64,000 bases of DNA from CAZGCA01 sp964524145 (lineage in GTDB: Bacteria > Hydrogenedentota > CAZGCA01): the NCBI GenBank assembly GCA_964524145.1, contig CAZGCA010000025.1:1-64000 (forward strand), in the 5' to 3' direction. The stretch's first letter is position 1. Every line of letters begins with the position of its first letter. A program made the position numbers and the translations under genes. The notes under the pieces are model-generated. The model did no database searches and was not told the DNA's origin. It saw only the letters and a list, made by a program, of their open reading frames with translations. Of the stretch, positions 26,482 to 35,747 are shown piece by piece.

Positions 26482-26510
26482 TTGCGCCGCAGATGGTCAT
26501 GTGGTAGAAT
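26482..26510 (+). promoter_or_regulatory. Sigma70-like promoter of the rpsF operon
   Basis: TTGCGC (26482-26487), 17 bases, then TAGAAT (26505-26510) with a TG one base before it, giving an extended -10. A leader of about 110 bases precedes rpsF. Confidence 0.6.
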
Positions 26511-26626
26511 ACACTGTTGGCAGGAGACTGATCTCGGGGGAGCCAGCAGGCTAACGCGGGTGAGACTTGTTTCCCGTTGGCCGGAGTGTTGCGAGTGGCA
26601 GAGAATGAGGTGAAGGAGGTGAATTG

Positions 26627-26956
26627 GTGAGACACTATGAGACGTTGTTCATCGTACGGCCTGATTTGGAGCAGGACGTGGTGGACAGCATCGCGAGCGA
26701 GGTCGAAAAGATGATACTGGACACGGGCGGCGTGCTGTTCGAGAGTGACATCTGGGGCCGGAAACGCCTGGCGAACCACATCAAAGGGTTTGCCGAAGGC
26801 ATCTACCTGAAGCTGAACTTCGGGGCAGAGACGAACACGCTCGGGCGGCTAAGAACATTCTTCAAGATGAACGAGAACGTGATCAAACACCTTCTGGTTC
26901 TGCAGGAGTACGAGAAACCCAGAGATGAACCGGTCGAGGTAGCGGAAGTCGAATAA
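26627..26956 (+). CDS. rpsF: Ribosomal protein S6
   Basis: 109 residues of the small-subunit protein that pairs with S18. It begins RHYETLFIVRPDLEQDVVDS and has the S6 core GGRKRLA-like strand (DIWGRKRLANHIKGFAEGIYL). The start is a GTG with AAGGAGGTG seven bases before it. A TTG one codon earlier is less well spaced. It is the first gene of rpsF-ssb-rpsR-rplI-dnaB, a widely conserved order. Confidence 0.95.
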   Translation: MRHYETLFIVRPDLEQDVVDSIASEVEKMILDTGGVLFESDIWGRKRLANHIKGFAEGIYLKLNFGAETNTLGRLRTFFKMNENVIKHLLVLQEYEKPRDEPVEVAEVE

Positions 26957-26969
26957 GGGGATAGGGGCG

Positions 26970-27392
26970 ATGTCACGATTCAGCATGATCCAGGTTAACA
27001 ATGTAATGCTGGCGGGGAGACTTACGCAGGACCCTGAGTTGCGTTACACGCCTCAGGGTACTGCGGTGACTACTCTTCCACTGGCGGTGAACAGAACTTA
27101 CACGACCTCGGATGGCGAGAAGAAGGAGGAGACTACATACGTCAACGTGGAGGTTTGGCAGAAGCAGGCCGAAAGGTGCGCCGAGTACCTTGGCAAAGGA
27201 CGCGCGATCTTCGTCCAGGGAAGATTGCGAACTCGTTCGTGGGAGACGCAGGACGGGCAGAAACGTTCGGCACTGGAGGTTGTAGCGTTCCGGGTGGATT
27301 TCATGGATTGGCCCGAAACGGGCGGTCCTGCGAAACCCGCCGAAGCTGGAGCGGAGCCGCCTGAGCCGCAGGAAGACGACATACCGTTTTGA
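26970..27392 (+). CDS. ssb: Single-stranded DNA-binding protein
   Basis: 140 residues. The OB fold is clear (VNNVMLAGRLTQDPELRYTP, then TYVNVEVWQKQAERCAEYLGKG and VQGRLRTRSWE). The tail ends DDIPF, the conserved acidic tip that binds partner proteins in replication and repair. It forms tetramers on single-stranded DNA. It lies between rpsF and rpsR. Confidence 0.95.
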   Translation: MSRFSMIQVNNVMLAGRLTQDPELRYTPQGTAVTTLPLAVNRTYTTSDGEKKEETTYVNVEVWQKQAERCAEYLGKGRAIFVQGRLRTRSWETQDGQKRSALEVVAFRVDFMDWPETGGPAKPAEAGAEPPEPQEDDIPF

Positions 27393-27425
27393 TTCCGGTG
27401 AGTAATGGTGTTGGAGAGGTAAAAC

Positions 27426-27680
27426 GTGGCGAGGTATAAGAGAAAAAAGCTCGACAGTAAGAAGAAGCGGGTATCGCGAAAAAAGATATGCAGGTTTTGC
27501 GCCGACAAGGTGGAGACTATAAACTATAAGGACGCACACAAGCTGCGTCATTACACCACCGAGCGGGGCAAGATAATACCGAGGCGCATCTCGGGTAACT
27601 GTGCGAGGCATCAACGCGCGCTGAGTGCCGCGCTGAAGCGAGCGAGAGAGATAGGTCTGTTGCCGTTTGCATCGGACTAG
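27426..27680 (+). CDS. rpsR: Ribosomal protein S18
   Basis: 84 residues, starting at a GTG with GGAGAGG before it. A basic N-terminus is followed by the S18 core KICRFCADKVETINYKDAHK and RRISGNCARHQRAL. CxxC at its start suggests the zinc-binding form. It binds with S6 to 16S rRNA. It lies in the same operon as rpsF and ssb. Confidence 0.95.
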   Translation: MARYKRKKLDSKKKRVSRKKICRFCADKVETINYKDAHKLRHYTTERGKIIPRRISGNCARHQRALSAALKRAREIGLLPFASD

Positions 27681-27862
27681 GGCAGCTCCGCGGGACGGGG
27701 TGTGGGGCCAAGGTGCGCACTCTCTGGACGGGATGCTGCCGAGGGGCCCTGTTTCGTATTGCTGGAGTTGACAACCGGGTTCTTTTCGGACAATCATGGA
27801 GCATCGGCAGGAAAGGAGCCCTGACGCCGTAGCCGTTGCGAATCGAGGAGGAAGACAAAGAG

Positions 27863-28306
27863 GTGAAGGTTATACTCAAGGAAAACGTGGAGCGTCTCGG
27901 CTCTGTGGGCGAGGTTGTTGATGTCGCTGCCGGCTATGCGCGCAACTATCTGATTCCGAAAAACCTCGCGGTGCGCGCCGACGAGGGCAAGCTCCATCAG
28001 ATCGAGCATCACAAGCGCGTCATCATGAAGCGCGAAGAGAAGATGAACCAGGCGGCACGGAATCTTGCGAAGCGGATCGAAGATTTCTCGTGCACAATCC
28101 CGGCACACGCGGGCGAGGGCGACAGGTTGTTCGGCTCGGTTACTGCTCACAACATAGCGGATGTGCTGAGCGCCGAGGGTATGGAAGTGGATCACAAGAA
28201 CGTTCTGCTTGATGAGCCGATAAAGGAGTTGGGCGTGTTCGTTGTGCCGGTCAGGTTGGACAGAGGTGTTGAGACCAGGCTGAAGGTCTGGGTAGTCAAG
28301 GAATAG
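27863..28306 (+). CDS. rplI: Ribosomal protein L9
   Basis: 147 residues from a GTG at 27863 (GAGGAGG 11 bases upstream), which gives the standard N-terminus VKVILKENVERLGSVGEVVD and AAGYARNYLIPK. A long central helix and the C-terminal domain (ERLFGSVT-like GDRLFGSVTAHNIAD) follow. A 182-base gap separates it from rpsR. dnaB follows six bases later. Confidence 0.95.
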   Translation: MKVILKENVERLGSVGEVVDVAAGYARNYLIPKNLAVRADEGKLHQIEHHKRVIMKREEKMNQAARNLAKRIEDFSCTIPAHAGEGDRLFGSVTAHNIADVLSAEGMEVDHKNVLLDEPIKELGVFVVPVRLDRGVETRLKVWVVKE

Positions 28307-28312
28307 GAAGCC

Positions 28313-29683
28313 ATGGCGACGAAAGTTGCCCGGGACATCATACCACTTGACAGGGTGCCGCCGCAGAACCTCGAGGCGGAACGGTCGGTGCTTGGCGCGA
28401 TGCTTCTGGATGACGAGGCGGTGGGCACCGTCATCGAGATGCTCGACGAAGACGCTTTCTACCAGGAGTCTCACAGAAAGATATTCCGCGGGGTGCTCTC
28501 CCTGTTCGAAAAGAACCGTGCCGTTGATCTGGTGACGCTCGTCGAAGAGTTGAAGAAAGAAGGCGGTCCCGAGGCGGTTGGCGGCGCATCTTATATTGCC
28601 TCGCTGTTCGAAGAGGTGCCCACGGCGGCAAACGTCGAGCACTACGCTGCAATAGTGCGCGACAAGGGTCTTTTGCGCAACCTTATCGCTGCATGCACGC
28701 GCGCCATTACCGAGTCCTACGACGAGAAGGAGGAGGTCGAGGTCCTTCTCGACCGGGTGGAGAAACGCATCTTCGATATCGCCGAGAACAGGTCGTCCCA
28801 GGCGTTCGTTGCGTTGCGCGACCTTGTCATGGGAACCATGGAGCGTTTCGACGAGATCCAGAGGCACAAGCACGGCATTACGGGCATCCCGACGGGTTTT
28901 CGTGACCTCGATGTCGCTCTTTCGGGATTACAGCCGTCGGAGCTCATAATCGTTGCAGCACGCACGTCAGTCGGCAAAACAAGTCTTGTTCTGAACATTG
29001 CGCAGCATGCGGCAATCAAGGAGGATCTCTGCGTGGGCATCTTCTCGGTGGAGATGTCCAAGGAACAGGTTGTCCAGCGGATGTTGTGTGCGGAGGGCAG
29101 GGTAAACTGGCAGCATCTGCGCACGGGCCACTTGAGCGCGGAGGATTTCGGTCATCTTCCGAATGCCGCGGACAACCTGCGCAAAGCGCCGATCTTCATA
29201 GATGACACCCCGGCGGTCCCTGTTCTCGAAGTGAGGGCCAAAGCGCGGAGATTGAAAGCCAACCACGACGTCAAGTTGTTGATAGTGGACTATCTCCAGC
29301 TCATGCAGGGACGCGGCAGGGCCGAGAACCGCCAGCAGGAGGTGGCTGAGATATCGCGGTCGCTCAAGGCGCTGGCGCGGGAGCTTAGGGTTCCGGTAAT
29401 AGCTGTGTCGCAGCTCTCCCGGGAGGTGGACAAACGCGAGTCGCAGGAGCCACGCCTGTCGGACCTTCGCGAGTCGGGAGCGATCGAACAGGATGCCGAC
29501 GTAGTGTTGTTGCTGAGCCGCAAGTCATTGTATTCCCCCGACAAGGAAAACGAGAACAAGGCCACGCTCCACATTGCCAAACAGCGGAACGGTCCGACGG
29601 GCCGGATACCGCTGATCTTCATAAAGGAATATGCCCGGTTCGAGAATGCGGAAACCAGCCGGGGAGAGCCATATCTCTCGTGA
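28313..29683 (+). CDS. dnaB: Replicative DNA helicase DnaB
   Basis: 456 residues, normal length. The N-terminal DnaB domain opens PPQNLEAERSVLGAMLLDDE. The RecA-like motor has Walker A ARTSVGKTSL (the usual GRPSMGKT is varied), SVEMSKEQVVQRM, Walker B LLIVDYLQLM and the C-terminal LSDLRESGAIEQDADVV. It unwinds DNA at the fork as a hexamer. It closes the ribosomal-ssb operon, and no intein is present. Confidence 0.95.
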   Translation: MATKVARDIIPLDRVPPQNLEAERSVLGAMLLDDEAVGTVIEMLDEDAFYQESHRKIFRGVLSLFEKNRAVDLVTLVEELKKEGGPEAVGGASYIASLFEEVPTAANVEHYAAIVRDKGLLRNLIAACTRAITESYDEKEEVEVLLDRVEKRIFDIAENRSSQAFVALRDLVMGTMERFDEIQRHKHGITGIPTGFRDLDVALSGLQPSELIIVAARTSVGKTSLVLNIAQHAAIKEDLCVGIFSVEMSKEQVVQRMLCAEGRVNWQHLRTGHLSAEDFGHLPNAADNLRKAPIFIDDTPAVPVLEVRAKARRLKANHDVKLLIVDYLQLMQGRGRAENRQQEVAEISRSLKALARELRVPVIAVSQLSREVDKRESQEPRLSDLRESGAIEQDADVVLLLSRKSLYSPDKENENKATLHIAKQRNGPTGRIPLIFIKEYARFENAETSRGEPYLS

Positions 29684-29747
29684 CGAGAGCGTTGGTTCCG
29701 GACGCCCGGCATCCACTATAACCGACTGAAAAGGGAGGAGACAAAGC

Positions 29748-30617
29748 ATGTTTGAAGGTTCGATGGTAGCGTTGGTGACCCCGGTCAAGGGGGGCGCTAT
29801 TGATTTCGAAAGCATCGAAAACCTCATCGAGTTTCATGTAGAGAAGGGCACCGACGTTATTGTTCCGTGCGGATGCACTGGCGAGGCGGCAACACTCGCC
29901 CACAACGAGCACAAGGCGGTGATGGATTTTGTCGTCGAACACGTTCGAAAGCGTGTGCCGGTTATACCCGGAACCGGGTCGAACTCGACGCAGGAAGCCC
30001 TCGAGCTGACCCGGCACGCCCACGAAATCGGTGCCGACGCTGCGCTGATGATATCGCCGTACTATAACAAACCAACCCCCGCCGGGGTGTACGCACACTA
30101 CAAGACCGTGGCCGAGGCTGTTCCGATACCGATAATCCTGTACAACGTTCCGTCGCGTACCGGAATATCCATGAAGCCCGAGACGGTTGCGGCGCTCTCG
30201 GAGATAGACAACATTGTCGCGATCAAAGAGGCAAGCGGAAACATGGACCAAGTCAGCAGCATCGCGGCGCTCTGTGATATTACGATCATCTCGGGTGACG
30301 ATTCGATGACCTTGCCGATACTTTCGGTCGGCGGGCGTGGCGTTATCTCGGTGGTGGCGAACGTTGTGCCCGACAGGGTCGCGAAACTCGTACACAGCTT
30401 TCTCGACGGGGATATTGACACCGCCCGGGAACTGCACAAACAGATGCTCCCGCTTTGCAAGGCCATGTTCATCGAGACAAACCCTCTTCCGGTCAAGAAG
30501 ACACTCAGCCTGCTTGGCATGATCGAGAACGAGTTCCGGCTGCCGCTCGTGCCGCTGTCAAAAGACAAAGAGCCCGAGCTTATCGAGGTTCTCAAGCAGC
30601 AGCAGGTTCTGTCCTGA
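29748..30617 (+). CDS. dapA: 4-hydroxy-tetrahydrodipicolinate synthase
   Basis: 289-residue class I aldolase that condenses pyruvate with aspartate semialdehyde in the lysine/diaminopimelate pathway. The family motifs are present: GCTGEAATL, VIPGTGSNSTQEAL, SPYYNKPTPAGVYAHYK, YNVPSRTGI with the catalytic Tyr, and AIKEASGN with the Schiff-base Lys. GGGAGGAG precedes the ATG. dapB begins 11 bases after its stop, so the two form an operon. Confidence 0.95.
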   Translation: MFEGSMVALVTPVKGGAIDFESIENLIEFHVEKGTDVIVPCGCTGEAATLAHNEHKAVMDFVVEHVRKRVPVIPGTGSNSTQEALELTRHAHEIGADAALMISPYYNKPTPAGVYAHYKTVAEAVPIPIILYNVPSRTGISMKPETVAALSEIDNIVAIKEASGNMDQVSSIAALCDITIISGDDSMTLPILSVGGRGVISVVANVVPDRVAKLVHSFLDGDIDTARELHKQMLPLCKAMFIETNPLPVKKTLSLLGMIENEFRLPLVPLSKDKEPELIEVLKQQQVLS

Positions 30618-30628
30618 GGGATCGTGCC

Positions 30629-31426
30629 ATGAGAATCGGTGTTGCAGGCGCATGCGGCAGAATGGGTGGCCGAATACTGGCCCTGGCTGCTGCCGACGAG
30701 TCTCTGGAACCCGCCAGCGCTGTCGAGAGGAGCGGACACCCTCGTCTGGGCACGGATCTCGGACCGGGGCTCGGGCTCACAGCACCGTTGCTGGTGACCG
30801 AGAGCTGTGAGGAGGCACTGGCAGGGTGTGACGTGTTGATAGACTTCAGCTCGCCCGAGGCTACCGTGGCGCATGCGCAGGCCGCCGCCAAAGCGCACAA
30901 ACCAATGGTGATCGGGACCACCGGGCTCGACGAAGCTCAGACCGCCGACCTTAACCAAGCGGCCTCGAAGTTCCCCTGCGTTTACGCCCCGAACATGAGC
31001 ATGGGAATAAACGTGCTCTGCAAACTTGTCGCGGAAGCCGCCCGCGTTCTCGGGCTGGACTACAACGTTGAGATAACGGAGATTCATCACCGGTTCAAAC
31101 GCGACGCGCCCAGCGGTACGGCGAAACGGCTGGCCGCGCTGATAGCCGAACAGTTGCAGCTAAACGCCGACCGCGATTTCGTGTACGGCCGAGAGGGTAT
31201 CACCGGGGAACGGCCGCGGGATCAGCTGGCTGTCCATGCACTGCGCGGCGGGGACGTCGTCGGGGACCACACGGTGACGTTTGCCGGGGACGGCGAAAGG
31301 ATAGAGCTCGTCCACCGGGCCCAGAGCAGGGACATCTATGCTCGCGGCGCACTCGTTGCGGCCAAGTTTGTTGCCGACAAACAGCCCGGCATGTACGATA
31401 TGTCGGACGTTCTCGGCCTGAAATAG
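30629..31426 (+). CDS. dapB: 4-hydroxy-tetrahydrodipicolinate reductase
   Basis: 265 residues from the ATG at 30629, where the Rossmann GACGRMGG motif follows at once. Other motifs: VLIDFSSPEATVAHA, VIGTTGLDE, the catalytic EIHHRFKRDAPSGTAKRL and the C-terminal GDHTVTFAGDGERIELVHRA. It uses NAD(P)H to make tetrahydrodipicolinate. It lies directly downstream of dapA. Confidence 0.95.
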   Translation: MRIGVAGACGRMGGRILALAAADESLEPASAVERSGHPRLGTDLGPGLGLTAPLLVTESCEEALAGCDVLIDFSSPEATVAHAQAAAKAHKPMVIGTTGLDEAQTADLNQAASKFPCVYAPNMSMGINVLCKLVAEAARVLGLDYNVEITEIHHRFKRDAPSGTAKRLAALIAEQLQLNADRDFVYGREGITGERPRDQLAVHALRGGDVVGDHTVTFAGDGERIELVHRAQSRDIYARGALVAAKFVADKQPGMYDMSDVLGLK

Positions 31427-31486
31427 TCGGCGATTGGGAGAGGGGAACGCGTTGCCTGCGCACGTTCTCAAGAGCAGGGATCAAAC

Positions 31487-32836
31487 GTGGCTGAGATACT
31501 TGTAGTCGAACAAGACGAACCGTTTCGCACCACCCTTGCAGACGGGCTGACTGCTGCCGGACACAAAGTCCATCTCTCGAGCAGTGTGCAACGCTCGTAC
31601 AAGGCTATCTCGTCAAGCAAACACGACGTCATCGTCATAGATGCCACCCTTCTTGGCGAAGGCAAGATGGACCCCGTCGTGTTCGCCCGGCGCGAACAAC
31701 CCGACACGCCTGTGGTGGTGCTCGCTGCGCCGGACGACATAGACCGCGCGGTCGAGGCAGTGCGCAAAGGCGCGTACCTTTTCACGGTGAAGTCGGCGCG
31801 TGCAGACGACGCCGTTCTCCTGATCGAGAAAGCCGCCAAACACAAGGAACGTTCCCTCCAGCTCGGTGAGTTCGAGCAGGCCGACGTCGTCGAGATGGTA
31901 GGACCCGACCGGGCCATGCAGCGCGTGTTCGAGGTTGTCCGGAAAGTCGCGCCGACCGACAGCACGGTGCTTCTGTTGGGCGAGAGCGGTGTGGGCAAGG
32001 ACGTCGTTGCCGGACTGGTCCACCGCCTGAGCTCGCGTCGCGACAGGCCGTTTGTCGCGTTGAACTGCGCTGCACTCCCGGAAACACTACTTGAAAGCGA
32101 GTTGTTCGGCCACGTCAAAGGCTCGTTCACGGGCGCCATCGCCGACAAGAAGGGTCTTTTCGAAGAAGCCGACGGCGGGACCGTTTTTCTCGACGAGATA
32201 GGTGACATGGCGCTGGCAACACAGGCCAGAGTGTTGCGCGTGCTGCAGAACGGCGAGGTCCGCCGTGTCGGTGACACTATGTCCCGCCAGGTTGACGTGC
32301 GTGTACTCGCTGCGAGCAACAAGGATCTCGCCGGAGCGATCGAGCAGAAGGAGTTTCGGGAGGATCTCTACTTCCGTCTCAACGTGATTCAACTGACAAT
32401 CCCGCCGCTTCGAGAGAGGATGGACGCGTTGCCGCGGTTGGCTCGCCATTTCCTGCTCAAGTTCGGCGCTACGATGGGCAAGACGATCAGCCGTATTGAC
32501 GACGACGCTCAGTTCTGTCTCGCCAACTATCACTATCCCGGTAACGTCCGGGAACTCGAGAACATTATCGAGCACGCCGTCATCATGTCCGAGGACGGGA
32601 TCATACGGGCCCGCGACCTCCCCGACAGCGTCCTGGCACCGAAACCCAAGCTCGCGCTGCCCGACCGGTCGGCGGACAGGTTCATGACTCTGGACGAGAT
32701 GGAAGCGGACCTCATACGCGACACGCTTGCCCGGGTCCGAGGCAACCAGACAGTCGCGGCAAAAAAGCTCGGCATCTCACGCTCAACGTTGTGGCGTAAG
32801 CTCAAGAAACACAACATTTCGATACCGCAAGCGTGA
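31487..32836 (+). CDS. NtrC-family sigma54-dependent response regulator
   Basis: 449 residues. An N-terminal receiver domain (about 1-120) has an acidic start EQDEP, a predicted phospho-acceptor Asp in VIVIDAT and the switch Lys in FTVKSA. The AAA+ domain has Walker A GESGVGKD, the sigma54-contact loop GSFTGA (a Ser variant of GAFTGA) and GGTVFLDEIGD. The C-terminus is a Fis-type helix-turn-helix (VAAKKLGISRSTLWRKLKKH). It activates sigma54 promoters on phosphorylation. No histidine kinase lies nearby, so its signal is unknown. It begins with a GTG 60 bases after dapB. Confidence 0.9.
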   Translation: MAEILVVEQDEPFRTTLADGLTAAGHKVHLSSSVQRSYKAISSSKHDVIVIDATLLGEGKMDPVVFARREQPDTPVVVLAAPDDIDRAVEAVRKGAYLFTVKSARADDAVLLIEKAAKHKERSLQLGEFEQADVVEMVGPDRAMQRVFEVVRKVAPTDSTVLLLGESGVGKDVVAGLVHRLSSRRDRPFVALNCAALPETLLESELFGHVKGSFTGAIADKKGLFEEADGGTVFLDEIGDMALATQARVLRVLQNGEVRRVGDTMSRQVDVRVLAASNKDLAGAIEQKEFREDLYFRLNVIQLTIPPLRERMDALPRLARHFLLKFGATMGKTISRIDDDAQFCLANYHYPGNVRELENIIEHAVIMSEDGIIRARDLPDSVLAPKPKLALPDRSADRFMTLDEMEADLIRDTLARVRGNQTVAAKKLGISRSTLWRKLKKHNISIPQA

Positions 32837-33000
32837 GGCCGTTGTCCAATTCACGCTGAACCAAGACAGTTTCAACTCCGTTGCACCCCGCCTCACCCCA
32901 GGCTACATGCCTGTGCTCGTCCGGTACATCCGCTCGTTTTCACCGCCCTGCGGGAACAGCTGCCGTTGTATCTCCCTCCCGCCGCGAAGCAGACGTTCTC

Positions 33001-33017
33001 AACGATATATGATCGTT
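33001..33017. promoter_or_regulatory. Palindrome, possible operator
   Basis: AACGAT-ATATG-ATCGTT is a perfect 6-base inverted repeat about 90 bases before the YkgJ-family gene, in a 268-base stretch with no gene. It might bind a regulator. Chance is also possible. Confidence 0.25.
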
Positions 33018-33104
33018 GCGTGGCGGGCGCGAAACGTGGTACATTGTCTCAGGAAGGCGAGTTGTGTCGGGCAGTGGTATTCAGCGAAAGATAAGACAGG
33101 AGAG

Positions 33105-33500
33105 ATGGCTAAGAAGAAACACGCACCTTCAAATCCCGCGTGCCAAGGGTGTCCTGCGCTGTGTTGTAAGGATCTTGTGGTGATCATCATGAAACCGCGC
33201 ACGAGGGCCGAAATAGAAAACCTGAAATGGGAGCTTCAGTTCGACACGGTCAGCGTGTTCATCCGGAACAACAGGTGGCACACCGAAACTAAGGGTACGT
33301 GCATCTACCTCGACGAGAACAACATGTGCACCATATACGACAGGCGACCCGACCGGTGTAGAAGGCATAATCCGCCGGACTGCGAGCGGTTTGGCGAGCA
33401 TTACGACGTTATGTTGCGCACTCCCGAAGAGTTGGAAGCGTACCTGGCAGGCAGCAAGAGCAAACGAAAGAAGACCAGGAAACTGCGGAGAAAGCACTGA
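33105..33500 (+). CDS. YkgJ-family cysteine-cluster protein
   Basis: 131 residues. CQGCPALCC near the N-terminus and the later GTCIYLDENNMCTIYDRRPDRCRRH give the eight-cysteine pattern of the YkgJ/FliB-like family, which is thought to bind zinc or an iron-sulfur cluster. The C-terminus is very basic. The ATG at 33105 follows AGGAG. Function in the family is poorly known; some members are linked to N-methylation of flagellin. A small membrane protein gene follows four bases later. Confidence 0.75.
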   Translation: MAKKKHAPSNPACQGCPALCCKDLVVIIMKPRTRAEIENLKWELQFDTVSVFIRNNRWHTETKGTCIYLDENNMCTIYDRRPDRCRRHNPPDCERFGEHYDVMLRTPEELEAYLAGSKSKRKKTRKLRRKH

Positions 33501-33504
33501 ACCG

Positions 33505-33783
33505 ATGTTCTGGGGCCGGATAGGTGTTTGGGAGTTTGCCATCATTGCGGCCGTCGTGGCCGTTCTGATCAGCCCGTTCTGGCGCAATTTTAAGCGGTTG
33601 GGGTATCCCGGGTGGTTGAGCCTGCTGCTTCTCGTGCCCGGAGTGAACCTGGTGGTGCTCTATGTGGCGGCGCACGCGGCACGGCGCGCCGGTCGCGATA
33701 CGGCCGAACCCACCGAAGTCACGGACGGAACGACGGTCATCGAAGTGGAGGTTCCCGGAAAGGAGTCGTCCCGGCGTTCTTAA
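33505..33783 (+). CDS. Small membrane protein
   Basis: 92 residues with two hydrophobic segments (EFAIIAAVVAVLI and WLSLLLLVPGVNLVVLYVAA) separated by a short basic loop (FWRNFKRLGYPG), then a polar tail. The loop-and-helix arrangement is reminiscent of DUF805-like proteins, but this is not firm. It is translationally close to the YkgJ-family gene and convergent with coaD. Confidence 0.6.
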   Translation: MFWGRIGVWEFAIIAAVVAVLISPFWRNFKRLGYPGWLSLLLLVPGVNLVVLYVAAHAARRAGRDTAEPTEVTDGTTVIEVEVPGKESSRRS

Positions 33784-33829
33784 CCCTTTTTTCTCGCCGG
33801 AGGTCGCGACGACACGTCGGCCTGGGCGG

Positions 33830-34324
33830 TCAGCGTTTGCATTTCTCGCGGAGGCGTCGTTCGACCGGCGGCGGCACGAAACTCGACAGGTCACCGCCGT
33901 ACGATGCGATCTCCTTGACGAGCGTCGAGCTGAGAAACGAATATGATTCGCTCGGCATCAGGAAGATGGTCTCGATCTCGGGGCTGAGCTTCCTGTTCGT
34001 CAACGCCATCTGCAGTTCGTACTCGAAATCGGCCACGGCACGCAAACCGCGCACGATAGCCACCGCACCTTTCTGCTTTGCGTACTCGACGGTGAGACAA
34101 TCGAAGTCGTCGATCGTGACCCCTTCCATCTCGCCCAGAACTTCCCCGAGCATCTCTACGCGTTCCTCGAATGTGAATAAGGACCGTTTGTCGAAGTTGC
34201 GCGCGACCGCGACGATCACCTCGTCGAACACTTCGAGCGCGCGCTCAACGAGGTCTACGTGTCCGTAGGTGAGCGGATCGAAACTGCCGGGATATACCAC
34301 ACATTTCTTCTCAGAACTGGTCAC
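33830..34324 (-). CDS. coaD: Phosphopantetheine adenylyltransferase
   Basis: 164 residues, usual length. It makes dephospho-CoA from phosphopantetheine and ATP. The GTG at 34324 has GGAGG before it and leads into CVVYPGSFDPLTYGHVDLVE, with the TxGH-type nucleotide motif. IVRGLRAVADFEYELQMALT and SSTLVKEIASYGG complete the family set. It lies 37 bases downstream of tldD on the same strand. Confidence 0.93.
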   Translation of the reverse strand: MTSSEKKCVVYPGSFDPLTYGHVDLVERALEVFDEVIVAVARNFDKRSLFTFEERVEMLGEVLGEMEGVTIDDFDCLTVEYAKQKGAVAIVRGLRAVADFEYELQMALTNRKLSPEIETIFLMPSESYSFLSSTLVKEIASYGGDLSSFVPPPVERRLREKCKR

Positions 34325-34361
34325 TGTTACCCTACCTCCGGAACAGGCTGTCTGCCTGGTT

Positions 34362-35747
34362 CTACGTGCTTGTGCCTCCAACTGTCAGCGCCGATATCCT
34401 CAACGTCGGCTGCGCATCGCCAACCGGCACTCCCTGGCCGTCTTTGCCGCACGTGCCTATGCCAAAGCCCAGATCATTTCCGACGAGGTCGATCTTCATC
34501 AGCACCTCGGGACCGTTTCCGATAAGCGACGCTCCCCTGACCGGTCGGCCCTGACTGCCGTCCTCGATAAGGTAGCCCTCGCTGACCTCGAAGACGAAAT
34601 CGCCGTTCACGGTGTTCACCTGGCCGCCGCCCATCTTGCAGACGTACAAACCGTTCGGGGTTGCCGCCAGTATCTCGGCGGGATCGGTATCGCCCGAAAC
34701 GATCAACGTGTTCGTCATCCTCGGGATAGGCTTGTCGCGGAACGATTGGCGTCTGCCGTTCCCCGTCGATGCACGGTTCTCTTTGCGTGCAGTGACCACG
34801 TCGTACATGTAGTCCTGAAGAACGCCCGACTCGATCAGAACCGTCCGCTGGGCGGGATTGCCTTCATCGTCGACGGCGAAGCTGCCCCGTTTTCCCTCGA
34901 GGGTGGAATCGTCGACAACGGTGACGACTGTTGACCCGATAACCTTGTCGCGTTGACCGGCGTACTTCGACAACCCTTTCTGCACGAGATCGGCCTCAAA
35001 CCCGTGGCCGACCGCTTCGTGGATCATTGTCCCGCCGGCCTCCGAACTGAGCACGACGGGCATCGTACCGGTGGGCGCGTCGTCCGCACCAAGCATGAGA
35101 ATCGCGCGCCCGGCGGCCTTCCTGGCAAGCGCCACCGGGTCTTCCTGGTCGAATAGCTCGAAGCCCACCGAGCCGCCTGCCGGTTCGTATCCGGTCTGTA
35201 TCTTTCCGTCCCGGGCCGCGACGCACTGGACGGCGAGTATAGTCTGTATGCGTTCATCCTCGACGTACCGGCCAAGCGAGTTAGCGATGGCGACCTTCTG
35301 GACGCTGTCGCCATAAACGACAAGCACCTGGCGCACATCATCTCCACCGGCCCATGCCGCATCTTCGGCCAACTTCACCTTCTCTACCTTGCGCGTGGTT
35401 CCGATGTCGGCCGGCGGCACCTTCGCCGACGCGGTATGTATCTCCGGCTCAAACTCGAAACTGTAGGAGCCGCGCGACTCGGATATTCCGTCCGCCACGC
35501 GGTGCGCAATCCTCAACAGCGGGTCCTTCATCAGATCGTTTGTGTAGGCATAAACCGTTCGGTCGCCTATGACCACCCTGATTCCGGCACCGCAGTCGAG
35601 GCCGCTGATCACGCGCTCCAGCTTGCGGTCTTCTGATCTGACGGATGAAGAGAACCGTCGTTCGACGAAAACCTCAGCGAACTCACCGCCGTTCTTCAGC
35701 GCGGCTTTCAACACGTCTTCGGCTATTTCAAGCAGGTTGATTTGCAC
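34362..35747 (-). CDS. tldD: TldD-family metalloprotease
   Basis: 461 residues from a GTG at 35747 with GGGAG 11 bases upstream. TldD normally works with TldE/PmbA as a zinc-dependent peptidase that trims unfolded or modified peptides. The metal-binding HEAVGHGFEAD (HExxxH) lies in the second half, with GSTVVTVVDDSTLEGKRGSF nearby and the C-terminal GGGQVNTVNGDFVFEVSEGY. No tldE partner is in the window. The frame is open 432 bases further upstream, but that part is antisense to a duplicated segment and lacks family similarity. Confidence 0.88.
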   Translation of the reverse strand: MQINLLEIAEDVLKAALKNGGEFAEVFVERRFSSSVRSEDRKLERVISGLDCGAGIRVVIGDRTVYAYTNDLMKDPLLRIAHRVADGISESRGSYSFEFEPEIHTASAKVPPADIGTTRKVEKVKLAEDAAWAGGDDVRQVLVVYGDSVQKVAIANSLGRYVEDERIQTILAVQCVAARDGKIQTGYEPAGGSVGFELFDQEDPVALARKAAGRAILMLGADDAPTGTMPVVLSSEAGGTMIHEAVGHGFEADLVQKGLSKYAGQRDKVIGSTVVTVVDDSTLEGKRGSFAVDDEGNPAQRTVLIESGVLQDYMYDVVTARKENRASTGNGRRQSFRDKPIPRMTNTLIVSGDTDPAEILAATPNGLYVCKMGGGQVNTVNGDFVFEVSEGYLIEDGSQGRPVRGASLIGNGPEVLMKIDLVGNDLGFGIGTCGKDGQGVPVGDAQPTLRISALTVGGTST

